Origin: Fluviicola sp.
GTDB lineage: Bacteria; Bacteroidota; Bacteroidia; Flavobacteriales_D; Crocinitomicaceae
DNA length: 64,000 nt
Direction of reading: 5' to 3'
Assembly (NCBI GenBank): GCA_029866325.1
Contig: JARWZO010000004.1
Location: forward strand, 124,001-188,000
The notes beneath the pieces were generated by a model, which was not told the origin of the DNA, did not search any database, and saw nothing but the letters and a program-made list of their open reading frames with translations. This document shows positions 44,430-52,020 of this stretch, piece by piece. A program made the translations under genes and the position numbers. Every line of letters begins with the position of its first letter. Position 1 is the first letter of the stretch.

Positions 44430-46772
44430 ATGAAGTTATTTATAGTAATTCTGATCTCAATTTCACCCCTTTTTCTTTTGTCGCAATACGATTTGCTCCA
44501 ACTCAATCATTTACTCAATGAAGCTGACGAAAAAGAGCAATTGTTTGAATGTTCTAACCTCATGAACGACGGTTATTTTTATCAAGCAAATTTGGTATGC
44601 GATAAACTGCTTGAACGGCAACCGGATAATAGCAACTACAATTTCAGGAAGGGTTATTTGTTATTGGAAATGAGCACTGATTTTGTGCATGCTATTCCGT
44701 TTCTTGAAAAGGCAATTAGACAAACGTCCAAAAACTGGGATCAATACAGTATCACTGAAACGAAAGCACCAGTTGATGCCATTTACGTACTAGCCCAATG
44801 TTATCATCTGAATAAAGAAATCGACAAGGCGAAAGAAAAGTACAATGCCTTCATTGCGGCATCTAATCCGAAGTCGTACAACATTGTGCAAGCCAAGTTG
44901 CGTCTCAAACAATGTGATATAGCAGCTTATGAGTTAGCTCACCCGAAACCGGCTATTGTGGAAAACGTGGGGAACACTGTAAACACCGGAAAGCCGGAGT
45001 ATTCTCCCGTAATTTCATTGGACGGATCAGCGCTCTTTTATACTTCCAGAAGACAATGGGAAGGCACAAAGCCTGAAGAGAACCGCGATGATCGCTTGTA
45101 TCAGTATCCAGAGGATATCTATGTTTCTTATGTAAATGTTGATTCTTCGTGGACGAGTCCCGAGCGGATCCCCTTTTGTGATCCCGCTCAGAATGAAGCT
45201 ACCATGGCTGTAAGTCCGGATGAACGACGGATTTACCTCTATCAGGACATCGATGGGAATGGAGATATCTACTATTCGAATGTGACAAATGAGCGTTTTA
45301 AAACCATCACGCATATCGATAACAACAAAATCAATACACCGAATTGGGAAACGCACTGCACGGTTACACCGGATGGAAGTACGATGTATTTTGTATCGAA
45401 CATGAAAGGCGGTTATGGCGGACGTGATATATACTTCTGTGTAAAGAATGACAAAGGAGAGTGGAGTAGTCCGAAAAACTGCGGACCGATTTTGAATACG
45501 CCTTATGACGAAGAATCACCCTTTATTTCCATCGACAATAAAACACTCTACTTTTCTCACAACGGCGAAAAGAGCATGGGCGGCTTCGATATTTTTCAAT
45601 CCATCCTTGATTCTGTCGGCAATTGGTCCGTTCCCATGAATCTGGGGCATCCGTTCAACAGCACTTCGGATGATCTTTTTTACACAACAACGTTCGACGG
45701 GTTGACCGGTTATTTTACATCACTGCGCACAGACGGTTATGGCGAAAAAGACATCTATGTGATCAAAAACGATTACCTCGGAATTCACCCGCTTGCCATG
45801 TTAACCGGAAATATTCGTCTAAGAAACGGCGCAACAATGCCTGCTGATCTTGCGGTTGAATTGAAGTGCAAGAACTGTTCTTCCTTTACCCAAAAGACCT
45901 TATTTCCACGTTTTCGCGATGGTTATTTTCTATCTGACTTGAATTTATGCGCACAATACGACCTAGTGTACACCCGCAACGATGGAAAAGACGTGATTTT
46001 TACCGATACCTTATCCACCAATTGCAATTACATGCAGCAAACGGTTTACCGCGAATTGTGGTTGGATAAAGAAGGAAAATTGTCGCGCTTGTATTTTGTA
46101 GACGGAATCATCCGCGACAGCAAGACCAATGAAGTGGTGACCAACGCACAAGTAACGCTCAAAGATGTCGCCACCGGTGCCATCCTAGCGAATATCGAAA
46201 CAGACGAAAAAGGCTTCTTTAAGTCAGATTCACTATTTGGAAAACTCCCGAACGATCAAATGAGCGTACATCTTGACGTATCGAAAAAGGGTTATGCTCC
46301 AACTTCCGTTGATGCAACGATTACCTTTGCTAATGAATCGGTGGTTCACTTGAACGAAGTCATCAATCCATTGTTGTCTGAAGTGGCAATCGGAACCGAT
46401 TTGGGCTTGTCAATTAATCCGATCTATTTTGATTACCGCAAATGGAATATTCGACCGGATGCAGCTACGGAACTGGATAAAATTGTTGCCATCCTGAAAG
46501 CCAATCCGAAAATGAAAATAGCCTTGGGTTCGCATACAGACTCACGCGGAACCGACGAAGACAATCAGTTGTTGTCTGAGCGTCGCGCCAAATCTTCTGT
46601 AGATTACATCGTCTCAAAAGGAATCTCCAGAAACCGCATTACCGGCAAAGGTTACGGCGAGTCACAACTCAAAGTCTCCGATGCGGAAATCAAAGCCGTT
46701 TATCTATGGGTAGAACAGGAGAAAATGCACCAGTTGAATAGACGAACCGAGTTTGTGGTGGTGAAGTTGTGA
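44430..46772 (+). CDS. PorE-like TPR / PD40-propeller / OmpA protein (paralogue 1)
   Basis: 780 residues with signal peptide 1-19. Order: TPR helices (about 20-165), PD40/WD40-like propeller (about 180-450; SPVISLDGSALFYTSRR, AMAVSPDERRIYLYQD, GGYGGRDIYF, KSMGGFDIF), carboxypeptidase-regulatory-like fold (about 550-650) and OmpA peptidoglycan-binding domain at 665-780 (GSHTDSRGTDEDNQLLSERRAKSSVDYI, in parts). This is the domain order of PorE, a T9SS component that links the secretion machinery to peptidoglycan. It lacks a lipobox, unlike classical PorE. Paralogues at 49685 and 52021. Confidence 0.88.
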   Translation: MKLFIVILISISPLFLLSQYDLLQLNHLLNEADEKEQLFECSNLMNDGYFYQANLVCDKLLERQPDNSNYNFRKGYLLLEMSTDFVHAIPFLEKAIRQTSKNWDQYSITETKAPVDAIYVLAQCYHLNKEIDKAKEKYNAFIAASNPKSYNIVQAKLRLKQCDIAAYELAHPKPAIVENVGNTVNTGKPEYSPVISLDGSALFYTSRRQWEGTKPEENRDDRLYQYPEDIYVSYVNVDSSWTSPERIPFCDPAQNEATMAVSPDERRIYLYQDIDGNGDIYYSNVTNERFKTITHIDNNKINTPNWETHCTVTPDGSTMYFVSNMKGGYGGRDIYFCVKNDKGEWSSPKNCGPILNTPYDEESPFISIDNKTLYFSHNGEKSMGGFDIFQSILDSVGNWSVPMNLGHPFNSTSDDLFYTTTFDGLTGYFTSLRTDGYGEKDIYVIKNDYLGIHPLAMLTGNIRLRNGATMPADLAVELKCKNCSSFTQKTLFPRFRDGYFLSDLNLCAQYDLVYTRNDGKDVIFTDTLSTNCNYMQQTVYRELWLDKEGKLSRLYFVDGIIRDSKTNEVVTNAQVTLKDVATGAILANIETDEKGFFKSDSLFGKLPNDQMSVHLDVSKKGYAPTSVDATITFANESVVHLNEVINPLLSEVAIGTDLGLSINPIYFDYRKWNIRPDAATELDKIVAILKANPKMKIALGSHTDSRGTDEDNQLLSERRAKSSVDYIVSKGISRNRITGKGYGESQLKVSDAEIKAVYLWVEQEKMHQLNRRTEFVVVKL

Positions 46773-46909
46773 TGATTTATGGGGAATTTAACGATGATTT
46801 GAGACAACGCGGTAACTGAACTTTTATGCTCGAAACTTGTGCATGCGTCTTCAAAAAGAGAAGCATGAGAATGAAAAAGTGCGAGGAGGAATCACTGATT
46901 TGCATCAAG

Positions 46910-47428
46910 TTAATAGGGAAGTTCCTCTATTGTTTCTTCATTCAGGTAAATAAATGTGAATCTCCATTCGTCGTTGATTTTTCGGAATTCAAGGTCTGCC
47001 ACATTAATGTAATCAATGTTTGTAGCAGACTCTTTTGGTGTAGCTTTTTTAATTTCCTCCAATTCGGTAGTGCCTTCAAGATCTAAACCACTCCATTGTT
47101 TCAGAAATTTCCAGAACACAACTGGAAATTGTTCTTTGTTGTACTCAACAATTGGGTAATCGTCTAAAGGACCGCGAGTCCTAAATGGGAACTCCGTCAT
47201 TGCGGTAACTGCAGTTGTATCTGAGTTCAACACAGCAGTTCTAAAACGACTCCAGAATTCAGAAAAACTTTTCGTTGAAACTTGTTTTTTGGTCTCATTT
47301 GAGTCGACGTTGACGTCCTGTGCGTTAGGGGTGTTGTTTTGTTCTGGTCTCACTTCTACAGTTTTTTGTGACTCTTGACAGGAAACAATGGACGAAAATG
47401 CAATGAGTATTGAGATACAAACTCTCAT
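46910..47428 (-). CDS. Hypothetical lipoprotein
   Basis: 172 residues from the ATG at 47428; lipobox IVSC at about 14-17. A Thr/Asn-rich linker follows, then an NTF2-like-looking domain (FSEFWSRFRTAVLNSDTTAVTAMTEFPF and WRFTFIYLNEE). Likely an exported lipoprotein with a ligand pocket; function unknown. Confidence 0.65.
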   Translation of the reverse strand: MRVCISILIAFSSIVSCQESQKTVEVRPEQNNTPNAQDVNVDSNETKKQVSTKSFSEFWSRFRTAVLNSDTTAVTAMTEFPFRTRGPLDDYPIVEYNKEQFPVVFWKFLKQWSGLDLEGTTELEEIKKATPKESATNIDYINVADLEFRKINDEWRFTFIYLNEETIEELPY

Positions 47429-47501
47429 GGTCAAATGAATTAGTATTTATGTGGGTTTAACTTGATGAAAGTAACTAAAAAGCCCATCTTTTAATGGGTA
47501 T

Positions 47502-47816
47502 TTATCCGTTTCGTTCGTTGTTTGCCAATTCAATCAGATCAAAAGGTGGGATGAAATAATGTCGTGGATTACCACATTTGGCTTCAGCACTCATAATGAT
47601 ATCTCTCGGTTCCATTGTTGAAATTGTTTTTCGCAAATCGACTAAATTACCATCCGTTAGAATAAGAAGACTTCGTGTGAGTTGATCACAGCCTACGCCC
47701 CAATTTTCATCAAAAAGTTCAAGGACAATGGTTAGAACAGCTTTTTTATCTGCATCACTAGTAAACATCCGTTCGATTTTTCTTAGAATGTCTTCGGGTA
47801 TACTATTAGTTTCCAT
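47502..47816 (-). CDS. Hypothetical small protein
   Basis: 104 residues starting at METNS (ATG at 47816); an upstream GTG at 47864 falls in an inverted repeat. Cytoplasmic, helical first half (IPEDILRKIERMFTSDADKKAVLTIVLEL) with FIPPFDLIEL at the end. Not recognised. A strong inverted repeat lies just upstream and may affect its expression. Confidence 0.55.
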   Translation of the reverse strand: METNSIPEDILRKIERMFTSDADKKAVLTIVLELFDENWGVGCDQLTRSLLILTDGNLVDLRKTISTMEPRDIIMSAEAKCGNPRHYFIPPFDLIELANNERNG

Positions 47817-47858
47817 GTTATCGAAGTTAAGCCTTTCTAACAAAACGAAACTATATTC

Positions 47859-47942
47859 CCACACTCAAAACTCACGCTCACACTGAAATAAAAGAGAAGC
47901 ATCGAAAAACAATTTTCAGTGTGAGTTTGAGTGCGAGTGTGG
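47859..47942. repeat. Long inverted repeat rich in ACTCACACTC
   Basis: 47859-47887 and 47915-47942 are inverted copies (CCACACTC...CACACTGAA), with small differences, around a 27-base loop. The arms are built from tandem 6-8-base units. Lies between the tRNA terminator and the small gene ending at 47502; might be a terminator-like or dispersed structure. Confidence 0.6.
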
Positions 47943-47947
47943 AGGGA

Positions 47948-47987
47948 AAAATAAAAGAGCAGCGATAAATCGCTGCTCTTTTATTTT
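47948..47987 (-). terminator. Terminator after tRNA-Leu
   Basis: A perfect 18-bp stem (47948-47965 with 47970-47987) with a 4-base loop directly follows the tRNA 3' end on the minus strand, with AT-rich flanks. Confidence 0.85.
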
Positions 47988-47989
47988 TG

Positions 47990-48071
47990 TGCGCACGACT
48001 GGATTCGAACCAGCACACCATACGGCACCACCCCCTCAAGATGGCATGTCTACCAATTTCACCACGTGCGC
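47990..48071 (-). tRNA. tRNA-Leu(GAG)
   Basis: 82 nt, minus strand. Acceptor arms GCGCACG and CGTGCGC pair; the anticodon stem CCATC/GGTGG encloses loop TTGAGGG with anticodon GAG; the T-arm contains GGTTCGAATCC and the variable arm is long, as in class II tRNAs. CCA is not encoded. It reads CUC/CUU leucine codons. A strong terminator begins two bases after it. Confidence 0.95.
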
Positions 48072-48119
48072 GTGATTTTTAAGACGGTGACAAATATACG
48101 CATTTGCACCGCTTTTCAA

Positions 48120-48731
48120 CTACTTGATCTGTAAATCGAGTAATTTTTCTTCGCCTATAAAACCTTCCAATCGGTCGCCGATAGCTACCGGACCAACACC
48201 TGCAGGTGTGCCTGTAAACAGTAAATCACCGGTTTTCAAGGTGATGAATTGCGAAACGTAGGCAATCAGCTTGTCGATGGAGAAAATCATGTCGGTTGTG
48301 TGACCGGTTTGCACCAACTCGCCGTTTTTGTGGAGCGTGAAGGTTAAATCGGTTAAGTTGAGCGCGGTTTTCGGCAAGAAATGCGTTCCCATTGGCGCGC
48401 TGTTGTCGAAGGCTTTCCCGATTTCCCAAGGCAAGCCTTTTTCTTTACAAGCGGTTTGCAAATCACGGGCTGTAAAGTCAATTCCCAAGCCGATTTCGTC
48501 ATAATAATCACCGGCAAAGTTCTCCGGAATGTGTTTTCCGGCTTTTTTGATTTTCACTACCAACTCGCATTCGTAATGCAAATCGTTGGTGAAATCGGGA
48601 ATGTAAAACGGATTTCCCGCCGGAAGCATCGCTGTGTCGGGTTTCATGAAAAACACCGGAGCGGAGGGAAGTGGGGAATTCATTTCTTTGGCGTGGTCGG
48701 CATAGTTGCGACCGATACAAATAATCTTCAT
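48120..48731 (-). CDS. Fumarylacetoacetate hydrolase family protein
   Basis: 203 residues, the short FAH form. Family motifs: CIGRNYADHAKEMNS, KPDTAMLP, HYECELVVKI (metal Glu residues), GLGIDFTARDLQ and GTPAGVGPVAIGDRLEG. Members split or decarboxylate acyl-pyruvates or similar keto acids and bind Mg2+/Mn2+. Substrate not inferable. Same strand as the exonuclease gene, which ends 3 bases upstream of its start. Confidence 0.9.
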   Translation of the reverse strand: MKIICIGRNYADHAKEMNSPLPSAPVFFMKPDTAMLPAGNPFYIPDFTNDLHYECELVVKIKKAGKHIPENFAGDYYDEIGLGIDFTARDLQTACKEKGLPWEIGKAFDNSAPMGTHFLPKTALNLTDLTFTLHKNGELVQTGHTTDMIFSIDKLIAYVSQFITLKTGDLLFTGTPAGVGPVAIGDRLEGFIGEEKLLDLQIK

Positions 48732-48734
48732 GGG

Positions 48735-49598
48735 TTATTTGGAAAATTTATTTTTAAGCGCAGCTAGTTTGTCTTCTATGCTGGCGTTGTCTTCCGGTTC
48801 TTGTTTTACCGCAACCGAAGCACGTTTGGATTGTTTGATACGGTCCATTTCATTGCGCAACAATTGTTTGGTATAGAGCGGGAAATCGGCATCTAAGATC
48901 CAACCGTAATAACCCGGTTCAGATTCACCAATTTCTTCAACGGTTTTGCCTTTGTGTTTCCCGAAATTGTAAATCACCTGACCTTTTGCATTCACTGCCA
49001 AACGTCCGGCGAAATCATGCCATTCTACATTGCCCTGACGTGAAAATTCAGCCAATCCTTCTACACTTTTCGCCAAGTCTTGGTAACGCGCTAATTGTGC
49101 TTTAAACACGTCCAAGGTCACGCGGGTATCATACAAAGCGTTGTGGGCATTTTCCATGCTCTGCTGGCAGTAGAATTGATAGGCAGCAGCTAAAGTGCGT
49201 TGCTCCATCTTGTGGAAGATGTTCTGCACGTCTACAAATTTGCGTGAACGCACGTCAAACGAATGATTGCAACGTAAAAACTCTTCGGCCAATACCGGAA
49301 TGTCAAATTTATTGGAATTGTATCCTGCCAAATCGGCATCACCAATAAATGCAGCAACTTCGTCTGCAATTTCTGCGAATTTCGGTGCGTTTTCAACGTC
49401 TTTATCCCAGATGCCATGAATCTCACTGGATTCTTTCGGAATGGGAATAGTCGGGTGAACACGTTTGGAATATTCTTCTTCCGTGCCATCGGGATGAACC
49501 TTAATGATTGCTATTTCAACAATGCGATCTTGTGTGACATTTACACCGGTGGTTTCGAGATCAAATACAGCGAACGGACGTTGAAGAGTTAGATTCAT
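48735..49598 (-). CDS. DEDDh 3'-5' exonuclease
   Basis: 287 residues from the ATG at 49598, chosen because the -7 box TATATTTG overlaps the upstream start candidate at 49625. Exonuclease domain with FDLETTGVN (ExoI), AGYNSNKFDIPVL (ExoII) and ENAHNALYDT (ExoIII, H-x4-D), the DEDDh pattern of DnaQ/RNase T. A C-terminal segment FGKHKGKTVEEIGESEPGYYGWIL resembles the small DNA-binding-like DUF3820 region. Role: DNA or RNA 3' trimming. Confidence 0.9.
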   Translation of the reverse strand: MNLTLQRPFAVFDLETTGVNVTQDRIVEIAIIKVHPDGTEEEYSKRVHPTIPIPKESSEIHGIWDKDVENAPKFAEIADEVAAFIGDADLAGYNSNKFDIPVLAEEFLRCNHSFDVRSRKFVDVQNIFHKMEQRTLAAAYQFYCQQSMENAHNALYDTRVTLDVFKAQLARYQDLAKSVEGLAEFSRQGNVEWHDFAGRLAVNAKGQVIYNFGKHKGKTVEEIGESEPGYYGWILDADFPLYTKQLLRNEMDRIKQSKRASVAVKQEPEDNASIEDKLAALKNKFSK

Positions 49599-49608
49599 GT
49601 TTTTTGCC

Positions 49609-49616
49609 CAAATATA
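49609..49616 (-). promoter_or_regulatory. -7 element of the exonuclease gene
   Basis: Minus-strand TATATTTG fits TAnnTTTG, 10 bases before the ATG at 49598. It lies within the longer in-frame extension and argues against that longer start. Confidence 0.5.
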
Positions 49617-49638
49617 CGTTTCCATTCGGATAAAAAAA

Positions 49639-49667
49639 AGTCCCGTCTACCTTAGGCTGACGGGACT
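49639..49667 (-). terminator. Terminator of PorE-like paralogue 2
   Basis: Minus strand: arms AGTCCCGTC and GACGGGACT (9 bp) around loop AGCCTAAGGTA, followed by TTTTTTTT. Shares its loop pattern with the terminator at 51973-52000. Confidence 0.9.
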
Positions 49668-49684
49668 CTTATTGTTTTCTTGTT

Positions 49685-51784
49685 TTATTGGGCTTTCAGC
49701 TCAACGAACTGATATGGCCAGTATTTTTCGGTGTTGTCTCTGTCTCCACCAAATGCAGGTCCGGAAACCACAGCAGAAACCACTTTCACTTCTACACGAT
49801 CTTTGTACTTAGAGTTGCGGTAATGCCAGTTTACTTTTTGCTGCATTTTCTGAGCACGCGATTCACTCAATTCTTGGTTGTCTTTAAACGCAGCCGTTGG
49901 CACATAAGACGCCGAAGAGTAAACTTCGATCACAATTTTCTCACGACCCGCTTTCAACTGTTCATCAACACCATCGAAGAATTGTTTCAATGAACCATTC
50001 TCATCTTCAGGAGCGTTTTTGTTGTATCCGAAGTTGCGTTTGTAAGCCAAAGGCAAGTAAGTTGGTTTCACAGGAATTACAGTATCTACAACAGGAGTAG
50101 TATCAACAACCGGTGGTTGTACGATCAACCATTTGTCGGCATCTAAAAAGATTTCACGGTAGATCTCTTCTTTTTCTTTCGAGCAATCTGTTGTGAGGGT
50201 TTCTCTGTAAAACTCAGTCGCGCCATTGGTGTGGTGGAAAACCACTTCGTATTCGTGACAAGGCTCTAGGTTCATCATGAAAACACCGTCGCGGGCGCGT
50301 GGGTAAACGGTACGACCCATTTGATCACCACAATCAATGCAATTCAATGAAACGGTCATGTCTTCAGGCATCGGACGTTCATTAAGTGTGATGATTTTCC
50401 CTTTCAAGATAGCACCACGATTCGGTGTCAAATAATCATTCTGAATTTCGTAGATATCTTTTTCACCTTTCGAATCACCACGTGTTGAAGTAATGTATCC
50501 GCGACGACCGTCGATTGTCTCGGTATAAAATAAATCATCGCTGGTAGAATTGAGCGGGTAACCCAAGTTGATAGGAGTGGACCAATTGTTATCGCCATCA
50601 ATTACAGAAACCATGATATCAAAACCACCCATACTTCTTGGACCGTTACTAGCGAAATAAAGAGTTTTGTTATCGCTGGCCATAAATGGTGAATCTTCGT
50701 CGAATGCACTGTTAACAGTAGCTCCTAAGTTAAAAGGCTTGCTCCATGATCCATCAGGTAATTTAACGATACGATAGATATCACGACCACCGAAACCTCC
50801 GGGTCTATCAGAAGTAAAATACATTGTACGTCCGTCAGGTGTAACAGCACAGTGTGTTTCCCAATATTCTGAATTGACTTCAGCAACTTTATAATCCTGT
50901 ATTTCTTTGAAGCGATTGGTAGAGAAGTCAGAGAAATAAATATCACCGTTGTTGACCATATCTTGGTAAACATAAATACGACGTTCATCCTGACTCACCG
51001 AAATAGATGCCTCATTTTGATCGGCTTTACAAAATTCCAAACGTGCAGGTTCCATCCATACATCGTCAAAATCTTTATAAGAAACGTAGATGTCTTCCGG
51101 GTAAAAATCGTAACGAGGATCTTTTGAATCTTCATCTTGACCTTCAGACCATGCACGGCGCGAAGTAAAATAAATCGCACTACCGTCAAATGAAATAACC
51201 GGAGAATATTCCGGTGCGGTAGAATTGATGGTGTTTCCAAGGTTGATAACCGTTACGTTTTTCTTTGGAAATTCCATTGATCTTTTGGCGTTTGCCAATT
51301 GATCCAATCCCAATTGTGCAGAAGCTGTGAGATCTGTTTTCTTTGGAGCTTGCGCCAAAAAGGCTTTATAATTCTCTTCTGCTTTATCTACATTTCCGGT
51401 TTTGTGGTAGCATTTTGCCAAACGGTACAAAACATCTACTGCAGCATGACTTTCCGTTCCCGAATACATGTCGTAATTCTTATCGATGTTTTTGGACGCT
51501 TTTTCCAAATACGGAATTGCTTCTCCGGGTAAGGCACGACCTTCTGACACCAAAAACCCTTTTCGATAATTGTAATTGCTGTTTTCCGGATTTTTACCGA
51601 TAAGCTTGTCCATTATTTTTTCAGCCGCAGCATAATAACCTTCTTCAAGCAGTCTGGAGCTTTCAACCAAGAGTTTTTCGTCAGAATAAGTGGCAATAAT
51701 ATCGTCCAATTTTGCATTCGTATATTGGCCGAAACTAAGTGAGCAATAGGTGCTAACAAATACAAAGAATAGTAATATTTTCAT
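49685..51784 (-). CDS. PorE-like TPR / PD40-propeller protein with degenerate OmpA-like end (paralogue 2)
   Basis: 699 residues, signal peptide 1-19. TPR (about 20-160), PD40 propeller with the same landmarks as its paralogues (SPVISFDGSAIYFTSRR, GGFGGRDIYR, RSMGGFDIM), then CRD-like cysteine segment (LNCIDCGDQMGRTVYP). The C-terminal 110 residues are OmpA-like by LSESRAQKMQQ but lack the TDxxG aspartate site of a peptidoglycan binder. It is about 80 residues shorter than the other two. Probably an OM-associated scaffold of the T9SS family with altered anchoring. Confidence 0.85.
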   Translation of the reverse strand: MKILLFFVFVSTYCSLSFGQYTNAKLDDIIATYSDEKLLVESSRLLEEGYYAAAEKIMDKLIGKNPENSNYNYRKGFLVSEGRALPGEAIPYLEKASKNIDKNYDMYSGTESHAAVDVLYRLAKCYHKTGNVDKAEENYKAFLAQAPKKTDLTASAQLGLDQLANAKRSMEFPKKNVTVINLGNTINSTAPEYSPVISFDGSAIYFTSRRAWSEGQDEDSKDPRYDFYPEDIYVSYKDFDDVWMEPARLEFCKADQNEASISVSQDERRIYVYQDMVNNGDIYFSDFSTNRFKEIQDYKVAEVNSEYWETHCAVTPDGRTMYFTSDRPGGFGGRDIYRIVKLPDGSWSKPFNLGATVNSAFDEDSPFMASDNKTLYFASNGPRSMGGFDIMVSVIDGDNNWSTPINLGYPLNSTSDDLFYTETIDGRRGYITSTRGDSKGEKDIYEIQNDYLTPNRGAILKGKIITLNERPMPEDMTVSLNCIDCGDQMGRTVYPRARDGVFMMNLEPCHEYEVVFHHTNGATEFYRETLTTDCSKEKEEIYREIFLDADKWLIVQPPVVDTTPVVDTVIPVKPTYLPLAYKRNFGYNKNAPEDENGSLKQFFDGVDEQLKAGREKIVIEVYSSASYVPTAAFKDNQELSESRAQKMQQKVNWHYRNSKYKDRVEVKVVSAVVSGPAFGGDRDNTEKYWPYQFVELKAQ

Positions 51785-51972
51785 TCTTTAAGTTAATCTA
51801 GTGAATATCAATGCTGTGAATATAGCTAAAACCGCAAGCTTAGTTGCAAGAAAATATTCATTTTTTCTCAACGAATATATAATGAAAACTATTTTTTAGT
51901 CGATATGAACGTTTAATCGCATTTTTTTCGCCTAAAAAAACAAGTGTTAAAAAACGTTTAGAGGAACAAAAA

Positions 51973-52000
51973 AAGGTCGTCTGCCTTGGCTGACGACCTT
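51973..52000 (-). terminator. Terminator of PorE-like paralogue 3
   Basis: Minus strand: arms AAGGTCGTC and GACGACCTT (9 bp) around loop AGCCAAGGCA, followed by TTTTTTTG. Confidence 0.9.
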
Positions 52001-52020
52001 CTATATTTTGTCTGATCCCT

